Origin: Pedobacter polaris
Lineage (GTDB): Bacteria > Bacteroidota > Bacteroidia > Sphingobacteriales > Sphingobacteriaceae
Direction: 5' to 3'
Length of the DNA: 64,000 nucleotides
NCBI RefSeq assembly: GCF_005116505.1
Contig: NZ_SWBR01000001.1
Location: 496,001 to 560,000, forward strand
Position 1 is the first letter of the stretch. Every line of letters starts with the position of its first letter. Below the pieces are notes generated by a model, which did no database searches, had not been told where the DNA came from, and saw only the letters and a list, made by a program, of their open reading frames with translations. The position numbers were made by a program, and so were the translations under genes. This document shows, piece after piece, positions 9,765 through 18,397 of this stretch.

Positions 9765-9791
9765 AAGTCCCCTTTAGGGGATTTAGGGGTT
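9765..9791 (-). repeat. 27-bp palindromic repeat, copy 2 (inverted)
   Basis: This is the reverse complement of the 8995-9021 element with one mismatch. It overlaps the end of aat: the last Leu-Asn-Pro codons and the stop of aat are written by the repeat (CTA AAC CCC TAA). Confidence 0.75.
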
Positions 9792-10415
9792 TAGGATCTC
9801 CAAATATCTCTCCCTACTTATCATCTCCGCACCCAAACTCATTAAATGATCATTTGGTAATTGGCAATCAACCATATCAAATCCCATATTCTTACTCAAA
9901 TGAATTAAGGCAATTTTAGAAGCATTACTTACTAGGCTAAACATACTTTCACCACAAAAGACATTGTTAATTTTAATGCCGTATAAACCGCCAACCAATT
10001 GTTTATCCAGCCATACCTCCACACTATGAGCTAAGCCTTTTTGGTGCATTTTTACGTAAGCTTCCTGCATTTCATTAGTAATCCAAGTTCCGTCTTGTCC
10101 AACTCTTGGTGTTTTTGCGCAATGCTCAATAACTTTTTCAAATACCTGATTTTCTGTTACTTCAAAAACATTTTTCTGTAATATTTTCTGCATGCTTTTG
10201 CTGATTTTAATACCATCAGGAAAAATTACACATCTTTCGTGTGGGGAATACCAAAGAAGAGGATCACCCTCACTAAACCATGGAAAAATGCCGTTCTCGT
10301 AAGCTAAAAGTAATCTTTCTACACTTAAATCGCCACCAATAGCCAATAAGCCATCTGGCTCTGCCAAAGCAGTATTTGGAAAAATGAGTTCCTTTTCTAA
10401 TAGCCTAAAAACCAT
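9783..10415 (-). CDS. aat: Leucyl/phenylalanyl-tRNA--protein transferase
   Basis: This cytoplasmic enzyme transfers Leu or Phe from its tRNA to proteins with N-terminal Lys or Arg, marking them for ClpS/ClpAP degradation (N-degron pathway). The 210-residue protein has the family signature from the N-terminus: FPNTALAEPDGLLAIGGDLS, then LAYENGIFPWFSEGDPLLWYSP, GTWITNEMQEAY, HSVEVW, and LVGGLYGI..FCGESMFS. The ATG at 10415 is chosen over a TTG six bases upstream. The last three residues lie inside a palindromic repeat, so the C-terminus may have been changed by repeat insertion. Confidence 0.95.
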   Translation of the reverse strand: MVFRLLEKELIFPNTALAEPDGLLAIGGDLSVERLLLAYENGIFPWFSEGDPLLWYSPHERCVIFPDGIKISKSMQKILQKNVFEVTENQVFEKVIEHCAKTPRVGQDGTWITNEMQEAYVKMHQKGLAHSVEVWLDKQLVGGLYGIKINNVFCGESMFSLVSNASKIALIHLSKNMGFDMVDCQLPNDHLMSLGAEMISRERYLEILNP

Positions 10416-10489
10416 GTACAATTATAGCAAACAAAACAATAGTTAAACCCATACGTTTTATAATTATCTAATTCACAAATCTTATTGCC

Positions 10490-11920
10490 ATGGAAAAAAA
10501 AGACATTTTTAATTCCGTAAAGCATTTATACAGCCGTGCCGCGTTTGGAATTTCTTATCCAAATCTTAAAAATTTAAGCAAGAAAAACATCAGTAAAGTG
10601 GTAGATGGACTTTTTAAAAGTTCATTAAAAATCGATGATTTAAAAAGTGTTGATGAAAATGAGATCCGGCAACAAATGGCTTTGCAAGCTACTCTTGGTG
10701 CTAAAAAAGAACTAACACAAGAAGAAAAAGATCAAAGGCAAGAGATTACAAGGCTTCAAAATGAGCGAAGTAGAACTTTAAATATAGATTGGCTAATGCG
10801 TATGATTAATACATCAGCGCCACTAAGAGAAAAGGTTACCCTATTTTGGCATGGGCATTTTGCTTGCAGATCTAATAATCCAATGTTTGCCCAACAGCTT
10901 AACAATATTCAAAGACAACACTCGCTCGGCAGTTTTAGAACGCTATTGGTTGAGGTTTCTAAATCTCCGGCAATGCTACAATATTTAAACAACCAGCAAA
11001 ATAGAAAAGGTAGGCCGAATGAGAATTTTGCTCGAGAACTAATGGAGCTTTTTACCTTAGGAATTGGTAATTATACGGAACAAGATATTAAAGAATCTGC
11101 TAGATCATTTACAGGTTGGACGTATGATAAAAATGGACAATTCCAATTAAGACCCGCCTTTCATGATGAAGGAAATAAAACCTTTTTTGGTAAAACAGGT
11201 AATTTTGATGGGGAATCTATTATCGATATGATTTTAGAAAACCCTAAAACTGCAACTTTTATTTCGAGAAAACTTTATACCTTTTTTGTACATGAAATAC
11301 CAAATGAAGTTCATGTAAAAGAATTAGCAGATTATTTTTATGCTCAAAAATATGATATATCCGCTGTGCTGCGAAAGATGTTTACCTCAGATTGGTTTTA
11401 TGCAGCAACAAATGTGGGTACAAAAATTAAATCCCCTGCCGAGTTTTTGGTAAATTTAAGCAGGGAATTTTTTGTTACTTACAACAAACCACAAGTGCTA
11501 ATTCAATTGCAAAGTAGCTTAGGCCAATATCTATTTAACCCTCCAAATGTAGCTGGCTGGCCAGGGGGGAAAAGTTGGATTGACAGTTCTTCGTTAATGT
11601 TGCGAATGAAAATACCATCGATGGTTTTAAATGATGGACAGATTGATTTTAGTGGAAAGGCCGATCCGGAAGATGAAGCTGTAATTGCATTAAATAAGCC
11701 GGCAAACGCTAAACCTAAACCAAAATCTTATGTTGATGCGCAAAGCAATTGGACTAAATTTTTAACTGGCTTACCAAAAGACATTAAACCGTTAGAGCTA
11801 GCAAAATTTTTGTTACAGCCTACATTAAATCAAAAGATTATAGACATGGTAGCTAACAATCAAGGTTTAAAGAGCACTGCTATAGAAGTAACAAGTTTGC
11901 CAGAGTATCAACTTTGCTAG
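10490..11920 (+). CDS. DUF1800 family protein
   Basis: This 476-residue DUF1800 protein has the family core: LMRMINTSAPLREKVTLFWHGHF near residues 100-125, ARELMELFTLG near 180, and SFTGW near 207 followed by FHDEGNKTFFGKTG. It has no obvious signal peptide. DUF1800 genes are usually paired with a DUF1501 gene, as here 32 nt downstream, and products are thought to be exported or envelope-associated with unknown activity. The NPPNVAGWPGGKSWI motif is also typical. Confidence 0.9.
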   Translation: MEKKDIFNSVKHLYSRAAFGISYPNLKNLSKKNISKVVDGLFKSSLKIDDLKSVDENEIRQQMALQATLGAKKELTQEEKDQRQEITRLQNERSRTLNIDWLMRMINTSAPLREKVTLFWHGHFACRSNNPMFAQQLNNIQRQHSLGSFRTLLVEVSKSPAMLQYLNNQQNRKGRPNENFARELMELFTLGIGNYTEQDIKESARSFTGWTYDKNGQFQLRPAFHDEGNKTFFGKTGNFDGESIIDMILENPKTATFISRKLYTFFVHEIPNEVHVKELADYFYAQKYDISAVLRKMFTSDWFYAATNVGTKIKSPAEFLVNLSREFFVTYNKPQVLIQLQSSLGQYLFNPPNVAGWPGGKSWIDSSSLMLRMKIPSMVLNDGQIDFSGKADPEDEAVIALNKPANAKPKPKSYVDAQSNWTKFLTGLPKDIKPLELAKFLLQPTLNQKIIDMVANNQGLKSTAIEVTSLPEYQLC

Positions 11921-11952
11921 CTAGATAATAGTTTTCACCAAAATGAAATAAG

Positions 11953-13152
11953 ATGAAAAGAAGAGATTTTTTAAGAAATTCTGCCCTTGGTGCTGCTGGA
12001 ACTATTTTTGTTCCTGCATTTATGAAACCTTTCGAGGCTTTGGCATTAGATGAATTGAGTTTATATAAAAACCTAGTTGTAATACAGCTTTCTGGTGGTA
12101 ATGATGGTTTAAACACAGTTGTGCCATTTGGAAACGACATTTATTATCAAAAAAGAAAAAACATAGCCATTAAACCTGAAGATGTGATGAAATTAAACGA
12201 CATGCAGGGGTTAAATCCTAATTTATCTGCTTTACGCGAGATTTACGACCAAGGTTGGATGACCATTATTAATGATGTTGGTTACCCTAATCCAGATCGT
12301 TCTCATTTTCGTTCAATGGATATCTGGCAAACCGGAAGTGACAGCAATCAATTTCTTTCTACTGGATGGATAGGCCGATACTTAGATTCGAATTGTGAAA
12401 CATGTAATTTTCCATATACTGCAATTGAGGTTGATGACAGTTTATCTTTAGCATTAAAAGGAGGTACAAAAAAAGGAATTGCACTAAAAGATCCTGCTAC
12501 TTTATTCAGAAATACAAATGAGGCATTTTTTAAACAAATGGTTAACCAAAGCAAAGATCATTTAGATGAGAACAATTTAGGTTATTTGTACAAGACAATG
12601 ATTGAAACTTCATCATCTGCAAACTACATTCAGCAAACTTCTAAAGTTTACGAAAGTAAAGCTACTTATCCAAATACAGGTTTTTCAAATCAACTGAAAA
12701 CAGTTTCAAAATTTATTTCATCTGGTTTAAAAACTAAAGTCTATTATGTTTCATTAAGTGGTTTTGACACACATGTAAATCAAATCCAGCAACAAGGAAA
12801 TTTATTAAAGCAGTATGCAGAAGGCATTTCAGCGTTTTTAAAAGACCTTAAGGCGCATAACAAACTTGAAGACACTCTAGTAATCACTTTCTCTGAATTT
12901 GGCCGTAGGGTTGAGCAAAATGCGAGTAATGGAACAGATCATGGAACTGCAAATAATATGTTTTTATTTGGTGGAAAACTAAATAAACAAGGCATTTATA
13001 ATGAAGCACCAAATTTAGTCAATTTAGATAATGGCGATTTAAAATATCAAGTTGATTTTAGGGAGGTTTATGGAACTATATTAGATAAATGGTTAGATGT
13101 AAATAACCAAAAAATTTTAAATAAGCGTTTTCAAACTATGGACTTTATTTAA
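11953..13152 (+). CDS. DUF1501 family protein, Tat-exported
   Basis: The 399-residue partner of the upstream DUF1800 gene begins with a twin-arginine signal (MKRRDFLRNSALGAAG), so it is probably exported folded through Tat. The body belongs to the alkaline-phosphatase/sulfatase-like DUF1501 family: LSGGNDGLNTVVPFGND near residue 47, SHFRSMDIWQTG near 118, SGFDTHVNQ near 270, VITFSEFGRRVEQNASNGTDHGTAN near 315. The histidines and aspartates of these motifs suggest metal binding. Its substrate is unknown. It ends before a bidirectional hairpin. Confidence 0.92.
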   Translation: MKRRDFLRNSALGAAGTIFVPAFMKPFEALALDELSLYKNLVVIQLSGGNDGLNTVVPFGNDIYYQKRKNIAIKPEDVMKLNDMQGLNPNLSALREIYDQGWMTIINDVGYPNPDRSHFRSMDIWQTGSDSNQFLSTGWIGRYLDSNCETCNFPYTAIEVDDSLSLALKGGTKKGIALKDPATLFRNTNEAFFKQMVNQSKDHLDENNLGYLYKTMIETSSSANYIQQTSKVYESKATYPNTGFSNQLKTVSKFISSGLKTKVYYVSLSGFDTHVNQIQQQGNLLKQYAEGISAFLKDLKAHNKLEDTLVITFSEFGRRVEQNASNGTDHGTANNMFLFGGKLNKQGIYNEAPNLVNLDNGDLKYQVDFREVYGTILDKWLDVNNQKILNKRFQTMDFI

Positions 13153-13194
13153 GGCTGAAGGTAGCGCATTAAGGAAAATTACATGATAGCTTTT

Positions 13195-13262
13195 ACCACA
13201 TAGGCACATAGAAAACCATAAGCTTTATTAGTGTTACTTTGTATACTATGTACCTATGTGGT
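13195..13262. terminator. Bidirectional hairpin between convergent genes
   Basis: An inverted repeat of 17 bp with one mismatch (ACCACATAGGCACATAG at 13195-13211 against 13246-13262) separates two convergent genes. A related half-element (ACCACATAGAAACATAG) occurs near 37990. Confidence 0.6.
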
Positions 13263-13300
13263 TTAACTATACGTTTTGTTAAGCATTAAAAAACTCAATT

Positions 13301-13657
13301 TTATTTCTTCTTAAGGATGTAAATCTTTATTGCGTTATTTTCTTCAAACTTTTGGGTATAGGCCTGAAAAAGCTCGTAGCCATAACTTTTCAGTTTGTTA
13401 ACGCAATCTATTAAAGAATTAAACTCTAAGTCTTTCCCATCATCATCTTTAATAACAGCATCTTTTCTAAAGTCTTCAACTTTCTGCCCATACTCTAGCT
13501 TAATAAATATTTTGTCACTTAGGTAACGCCTGAATTCGGAAACTTCAATGTATTCCGAACGAATTTCACTTAATCTAACTCCATTTACAGTTTGGGCCTT
13601 AACTTTAGACAAAGTAAGGCATACGGCAATAGCCGAAAAAACAATTAACTTTTTCAT
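13301..13657 (-). CDS. Small secreted protein of unknown function
   Basis: The 118-residue product has a signal peptide (cleaved near KVKAQ), then a compact alpha/beta domain: EVSEFRRYLSDKIFIKLEYGQ, an acidic KDDDGKD turn, and a C-terminal INALKSYGYELFQAYTQ-like helix-strand. The ending is Lys-rich. I do not recognise the family. It stands alone between terminator-like repeats. Confidence 0.7.
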   Translation of the reverse strand: MKKLIVFSAIAVCLTLSKVKAQTVNGVRLSEIRSEYIEVSEFRRYLSDKIFIKLEYGQKVEDFRKDAVIKDDDGKDLEFNSLIDCVNKLKSYGYELFQAYTQKFEENNAIKIYILKKK

Positions 13658-13774
13658 TCTTTTAGGTTTTTTGTGTGTAAAGCAAATTACAATTTTTACC
13701 TAATTCATTAAAATTTTAAAGCTAATTTTTCATGTAACAATTGAGCAAACAAAAACTCTTAAAATAAAAAGGAT

Positions 13775-14143
13775 ATGAGTTTTATAGGTAACGTAATCTG
13801 GGTTATTTTTGGTGGGATATTTATTTTCTTCCAATATATTTTTGGTGGATTGGTTTTGTGCTTAACCATTGTAGGCATTCCCTTTGGTATTCAATGCTTT
13901 AAATTTGCTATAGTAGGTTTAGCTCCCTTCGGTGTTAAAATAACTGATACTTCTTCAAATGTTGGGTGCCTATCAACCATTATGAATATCATTTGGTTGA
14001 TTTTCGGAGGAATTTGGATTGTATTAACTCATCTTGTTTTTGGTTTATTATTTTGCCTAACCATTGTAGGTATCCCTTTTGGCTTACAACATTTTAAACT
14101 GATGAATTTGGCTTTTTCTCCTTTTGGTAAGTCAATTAGTTAA
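13775..14143 (+). CDS. YccF-domain inner membrane protein
   Basis: The 122-residue protein has two copies of a YccF-type unit: NVIWVIFGGIFIF ... LVLCLTIVGIPFGIQCFK, then MNIIWLIFGGIWIV ... LLFCLTIVGIPFGLQHFK. The GIPFG turn in both copies is the family hallmark. Four membrane segments are predicted. Its role is unknown. The gene lies in a run of small envelope genes and converges on the META-domain gene with an 18-bp gap. Confidence 0.9.
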   Translation: MSFIGNVIWVIFGGIFIFFQYIFGGLVLCLTIVGIPFGIQCFKFAIVGLAPFGVKITDTSSNVGCLSTIMNIIWLIFGGIWIVLTHLVFGLLFCLTIVGIPFGLQHFKLMNLAFSPFGKSIS

Positions 14144-14159
14144 CCATCCAAATTTAGAA

Positions 14160-14558
14160 TTACTCAGCTTTAGTAAAGATCATTAAAACTTGATCATCTT
14201 TTAACAATTGTAGCTTTTCACCAACAAGTTTTGCTCCATTTACGGCTTCTAAATCCGTGGTGTATTTATTTTCTGCATCTCCAACTTGTTCACAGTACAT
14301 TTTAGTTCCAAAAATTTGGCTAAATTTAATACCCCCATTTTCAAAAGTTGTATTTCCACCATAGCCGTTGCAAAATGAATTACCACCAATTTTCCCTTCA
14401 GCATCAAAGTTTAAAGTTGCTTTTACTGTTGTTGGCAAAGCTTTTCCGGGCCACTCTGTTAAAATCCATTTCGTATTTGCAACTGTAGCCACACCTATTT
14501 TTTGTGAGCATGCCTGTATAACTACAATAAGGAAAACTCCTAAAACTAATTTTTTCAT
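14160..14558 (-). CDS. META-domain (HslJ-like) lipoprotein
   Basis: The 132-residue protein has a lipoprotein signal with lipobox cysteine (VIQACS, Cys17). The META domain follows: TKWILTEWPGKALP, LNFDAEGKIGGNSFCNGYGG, a FSQIFGTKMYCE segment and LKDDQVLMIF at the end. In E. coli HslJ this domain is linked to heat shock and novobiocin resistance; here it is a likely outer-membrane lipoprotein of unknown role. Confidence 0.9.
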   Translation of the reverse strand: MKKLVLGVFLIVVIQACSQKIGVATVANTKWILTEWPGKALPTTVKATLNFDAEGKIGGNSFCNGYGGNTTFENGGIKFSQIFGTKMYCEQVGDAENKYTTDLEAVNGAKLVGEKLQLLKDDQVLMIFTKAE

Positions 14559-14568
14559 AATATTAAAT

Positions 14569-15543
14569 TTAAATAATCAATCCGATTTTTTTTGAATGAG
14601 CAATTGCTTCGCTGCTATGCGTAAATAAACAGGTTGCAATTTGCTTTTGTTCTATTTTGTTTAATAATTCTTCCGTATGTTCTTTTCTTGATAGCCTTAC
14701 ATTTCTAATGTAAACCGCAACAATATTAGCTGGATGCTTTTCTGCTATGGCGTGATAAATAGAAGGATCTTGTTGTGAGTTATCGCCAAAAAAGATAAAT
14801 TTTTGATTTGGAAATGCATCGATAATTCTCATTACCCTTAATAATTTTCCTTCATGCCCAGTTTTACCTGTTTTAAATAAACTTTTCCACCGTTTAAGCT
14901 GGTTTAATAAAAAAGTTCCCTCTGGTAATTCTTTAAATCTGAAAGTTTCTACTAAATAATCGTATAAATTCCACTCACTACTAGAAACATAGAAAAATGG
15001 ATTTGGCTGATCACTTTTGGTATGTGCATTTGCCAGTAATTGATAGTGGTTTTTTACAGAAGGAAAGGTTTTTCTAGTTCTAGGATTTTTAATGAAAAGC
15101 TGCCGGAACCTTTTGTAAACTTTGGCTGAATGAGAAATCATTACAGTATCATCAATATCAGAAATAAAAGCGAACTGGGTTTTATGAGGCACATAAATTT
15201 TCCCCTCTCCAGTTACAATGGCTTCATTTTGTTCATTTAATGCTTCTACCTTCACATCGTGCCATCCTGCACTTACCTCACTTTCTGCTTTCCATTCAAA
15301 CTTAAAGAAACCATCATATTCAGTTTGCTGATAAATAGTCTGATTGTAAAACAATAACCTAACCTTTGCGAACGGGGCTGGTTTAACCACAAAAAGCTTA
15401 AAAAGGTGAACTATGTTTACGAATAGATTAGTGCTAAAATTTTGGGTAGTTTTTGCCTTAAATCTAAAAACATGCCCATAAACAACCAAATTGTGCGTAT
15501 GCCCATAGCCATGATATACTTTTACACTTGTTGCATTACTCAT
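14569..15543 (-). CDS. App1-like (DUF2183) phosphatase
   Basis: The 324-residue protein has a C-terminal HAD-like domain of the App1/DUF2183 family, named for yeast phosphatidate phosphatase App1. The catalytic motif is SDIDDTVM (about residue 128). Later motifs are YVSSSEWNLYDYL near 187 and FIFFGDNSQQDPSIY near 250, which match HAD motifs II and IV. The N-terminal ~120 residues form a beta-rich domain. Whether the substrate is a phospholipid is inferred. It is divergent from a lipid kinase gene with a 59-bp gap, which fits a joint role in lipid phosphate turnover. Confidence 0.85.
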   Translation of the reverse strand: MSNATSVKVYHGYGHTHNLVVYGHVFRFKAKTTQNFSTNLFVNIVHLFKLFVVKPAPFAKVRLLFYNQTIYQQTEYDGFFKFEWKAESEVSAGWHDVKVEALNEQNEAIVTGEGKIYVPHKTQFAFISDIDDTVMISHSAKVYKRFRQLFIKNPRTRKTFPSVKNHYQLLANAHTKSDQPNPFFYVSSSEWNLYDYLVETFRFKELPEGTFLLNQLKRWKSLFKTGKTGHEGKLLRVMRIIDAFPNQKFIFFGDNSQQDPSIYHAIAEKHPANIVAVYIRNVRLSRKEHTEELLNKIEQKQIATCLFTHSSEAIAHSKKIGLII

Positions 15544-15602
15544 GATATATTTAAAACAGAGTTACCCCTCAGTTGTTTGTAAGATAGAACAAATAACTGT
15601 CT

Positions 15603-16472
15603 GTGAAATTAAAAATACAAAAACTGCTCTTCATTGTAAATCCAAATTCGGGAAGTAAGGATGTTGATTATAAGAAAGAAATCGAATCATTTTTTAAATC
15701 AAAAGATGAACAACTAGAGATTTACCAATTGTCTGAAAACTGTTCCCTTACTAAAATTAAATCAATAATAGAAAAATCTGGAGCGGATAGAGTAATTGCT
15801 GTTGGTGGAGATGGAACGTTAAAATTAGTTGCAGAATGCTTACTAGAAACTAACATACCTATAGGAATTATCCCAGCTGGTTCTGCAAACGGGATGGCTA
15901 AAGAATTAGGTATTCCACAAGAATTAAATAAGGCTTTAGAATTGACAATTACTGGTAAACTAAAGCAAATCCATACGGTATTAATTAATGATGAATTATG
16001 TATTCATTTGGCTGATATCGGCTTTAATGCTTATCTCGTTAAAAAGTTTGACGAACTATCTACAAGAGGAATGGTAACTTATGCCAAAGCAGCTTGGCAT
16101 GCATTCTGGTACCATCGAAAAATGGATGTGGAGTTTAAAATCGGTAATAAGACAATTAAAGAAAAGGCTGCGATGGTTGCGATTGCGAATGCCAAACAAT
16201 ATGGAACAGGTTTTGAAATAAATCCCGATGGGAAACTAGATGATGAATTGTTTGAAGTGATTATTGTCAAAGAATATGCAGTGATGGAAATCATTAAAAT
16301 ATGGATTAGCAAATTACCTTGGAACCCAAAAAAGATTGAAAGATTTCAGTCTTCGAACTTAAAAATAACAACTAAACATAAAGCACATTTTCAAGTTGAT
16401 GGAGAATATCAAGGAAAAGTGAGTACTGTTGAAGCTAAAATTATGCCGCAGGCAATAACCGTAATCGTATAA
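15603..16472 (+). CDS. Diacylglycerol kinase-type lipid kinase (YegS/DgkB-like)
   Basis: This 289-residue protein of the DAGK catalytic family phosphorylates a lipid or sphingosine-like substrate. It starts with LFIVNPNSGSKD, has the nucleotide-binding GGDGTLKLVAECL near residue 67 and IPAGSANGMAKELGIP near 92, and the C-terminal beta domain with VDGEYQG. The start codon is GTG; no ATG precedes the family N-terminus. It may supply or remove phosphatidate together with the divergent App1-like phosphatase. Confidence 0.9.
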   Translation: MKLKIQKLLFIVNPNSGSKDVDYKKEIESFFKSKDEQLEIYQLSENCSLTKIKSIIEKSGADRVIAVGGDGTLKLVAECLLETNIPIGIIPAGSANGMAKELGIPQELNKALELTITGKLKQIHTVLINDELCIHLADIGFNAYLVKKFDELSTRGMVTYAKAAWHAFWYHRKMDVEFKIGNKTIKEKAAMVAIANAKQYGTGFEINPDGKLDDELFEVIIVKEYAVMEIIKIWISKLPWNPKKIERFQSSNLKITTKHKAHFQVDGEYQGKVSTVEAKIMPQAITVIV

Positions 16473-16506
16473 TAGTCATGCTAAATTTAATTCAGCATCT
16501 TTCTAG

Positions 16507-16938
16507 TTATTCCTTATAAAAATCTTTAATAAATTCAGGCTGACGTTTTTTTGAGATAGTTAGATTAACTCTAATTGTTAGGTATAACCTTATAAATTCT
16601 GCTACTATACACACTTTTAGTAAAATATCAAACCAATTATCTTCATAATGATTAAAGGCTTCTGGCAGCAAAGTGATAAACCCTAAGGTAAAAACCCACA
16701 AATAAAGTCTAAATGGGAATTGGATGTAATAAAGAATAAATCCAATTTTTTTCGAAAGCCATAAACCAATTGCCCCAATTAGTAGCAATAAAAACATAGG
16801 GAACATTAACACTGCTTCTAGCTTTTCAGATTGTTTAACTATTTCGCTAAAATGGTGAGAAATTTGCCATAATTGCATGCCCATAAAAACTAAAGAAATT
16901 AAATCTAAAATGGCAAAAGAGCGTAGCATTAAGCGCAT
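16507..16938 (-). CDS. Four-helix membrane protein of unknown function
   Basis: The protein has four hydrophobic segments (around AILDLISLVFMGMQ, VLMFPMFLLLLIGAIGLWLS, IGFILYYIQFPFRLYLWVFTLGFI, and ILLKVCIVAEFIRLYLTI) and a Lys/Arg-rich tail. I do not recognise the family. An ATG at 16968 would overlap the preceding gene by 29 nt; the ATG at 16938, just past that gene's stop, is preferred. The tight spacing suggests an operon with the TonB-like gene. Confidence 0.7.
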   Translation of the reverse strand: MRLMLRSFAILDLISLVFMGMQLWQISHHFSEIVKQSEKLEAVLMFPMFLLLLIGAIGLWLSKKIGFILYYIQFPFRLYLWVFTLGFITLLPEAFNHYEDNWFDILLKVCIVAEFIRLYLTIRVNLTISKKRQPEFIKDFYKE

Positions 16939-16939
16939 A

Positions 16940-17593
16940 TTATTTACAGTATTTGGTAAGCCAATCATTGGCTTTATCAGAGCCCATATATTTTACAAAT
17001 ATAAAATCTTCGCAGGCACCTTGTCTATCACCCTGTTTTATTTTTTTTAAGCCATTATTTACCATTTCATCTAAATATTCATCATCAATTCCGAGTTGGC
17101 TTTTAATCTGGGCTATTTTAGCTTCATCTTCAGGTTTAAAGTTTCCTTTTTCTTTATTCTGGTAAAAATTAGTAATTACTTTAGTTAATTCCTCATTATC
17201 TTTATATGCTTTAATAGCCAAAGCAATATCGCCTTTGCTTTTCCTATCACAATCATAACCACTTAAAGAAAAATTTATAGGAACAACCAATAGGGTTGTA
17301 GTATCATGGTCATTTGGAACGGTCCATTTTTTACTGCTCATTCTAATTAGACGTAAAGCCTCATCATCTAAATCAGTTCCTACACCAGAAGTAATGGTAG
17401 AGTAATAGATTTCTCCTCTATCATTTAATTTAAAGCCAATATTTACAATACCTTGTATGCAATTATGTAAGGAATAGGCTGGATAAATGGTATTATTTTT
17501 TACAAACGTCATTAGCCCTCCTTTCAGTTCTGGCTGTTGTGCCCTAGCCGATAAAGAAATTAAGATTAGAAGTGCCGTTGCTAATTTGTACAT
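16940..17593 (-). CDS. Periplasmic protein with a TonB-like C-terminal fold in its N-terminal half
   Basis: The 217-residue protein has a signal peptide (cleaved near LSARAQ). Residues 25-110 look like a TonB C-terminal/energy-transducer domain: YPAYSLHNCIQGIVNIGFKL, NDRGEIYYSTITSGVG, DLDDEALRLIRMSSKKW, VPINFSL. The remaining part is helical and charged, with GDRQGACEDF near the end, a motif seen in tetratricopeptide-like bacteroidal proteins. It lacks the transmembrane anchor of true TonB, so it is not expected to power a receptor by itself. Confidence 0.75.
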   Translation of the reverse strand: MYKLATALLILISLSARAQQPELKGGLMTFVKNNTIYPAYSLHNCIQGIVNIGFKLNDRGEIYYSTITSGVGTDLDDEALRLIRMSSKKWTVPNDHDTTTLLVVPINFSLSGYDCDRKSKGDIALAIKAYKDNEELTKVITNFYQNKEKGNFKPEDEAKIAQIKSQLGIDDEYLDEMVNNGLKKIKQGDRQGACEDFIFVKYMGSDKANDWLTKYCK

Positions 17594-17610
17594 TATTAAA
17601 TTTACGCATT

Positions 17611-18312
17611 TTATGACAAAGCCGATGTAAAGGTGTGTTTTAAAATTAATGCTGGATCAGGGCAGTTCTCTAAATAACGATTTCTTTTGGAAAATTGACA
17701 TACACCTGGATAATCGCCTTTCATTCCTTCTACATCAAACATCAATTGAAAATGGAGATGCGGAGGCCAATAACCATTTTCTTCTTTAACGCCAAAGCTT
17801 GCAAATTGTTTTCCAGCGGGGATGATTTGTCCTTCTGCTAACCCTGCTAAAGAAGCTAAACTTAAATGTCCGTAAAGTGCGTATAGAGTTAAATCATCAA
17901 ATTGATATTGCAAAATAATTGTTGCACCATAATCTCCAAAATTATCATTGAATTTAAAGCTGTGCACTGTAGCTTCATAAAAATTATAAATAAGCGTTTC
18001 CGCAGGACCCCAAATATCTATTCCTAAATGTAATCTTCTAGGTTCTTCTACCGTATCAAAATGTTCACTTCTGCTGTAAATTGTTCGGTGTTCATTATAG
18101 CCCCCAATGCCATATTTAGAGCTGTTAACTGTCAATTTTTTATTTACCCAATGGGAGAAAATTTCAGTGTCTGCTAAAACTTCAGTAGTTAATTCTGTAT
18201 TATTTGAAGTAAAGTCTAAAGGTAATAACTTGTCAGTTGAAGGATTGAAGTCAACAACTTTACTTATGACGTTATTTACTAAGAAATTTTGAAGTTTTTG
18301 GAGTGAGTTCAT
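17611..18312 (-). CDS. M23-family peptidase
   Basis: This 233-residue M23 (lysostaphin-like) metallopeptidase candidate has the metal-ligand motifs HLGIDIWGP (HxxxD, about residue 97), YGHLS (about 153) and HLHFQLM (about 189, HxH). M23 enzymes cut peptide bridges in peptidoglycan. There is no clear signal peptide, which is unusual for a cell-wall hydrolase, so export or even a cytoplasmic role is uncertain. The gene is monocistronic, with a palindromic repeat upstream. Confidence 0.85.
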   Translation of the reverse strand: MNSLQKLQNFLVNNVISKVVDFNPSTDKLLPLDFTSNNTELTTEVLADTEIFSHWVNKKLTVNSSKYGIGGYNEHRTIYSRSEHFDTVEEPRRLHLGIDIWGPAETLIYNFYEATVHSFKFNDNFGDYGATIILQYQFDDLTLYALYGHLSLASLAGLAEGQIIPAGKQFASFGVKEENGYWPPHLHFQLMFDVEGMKGDYPGVCQFSKRNRYLENCPDPALILKHTFTSALS

Positions 18313-18338
18313 CTCGAAATATTTTAAGTCCTACAATT

Positions 18339-18397
18339 GTCATTCCGACTTTGGAGGAATCTGCTGTGTTAGATCCTTAGCTTTGCTCTTGATGACA
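18339..18397. repeat. Dispersed palindromic repeat (TGTCATTCC variant)
   Basis: TGTCATTCCGACTTTGGAGG begins the element and TTGATGACA ends it, just before the stop of the hemolysin III gene. It belongs to the same family as the element at 4915-4982. Confidence 0.55.
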
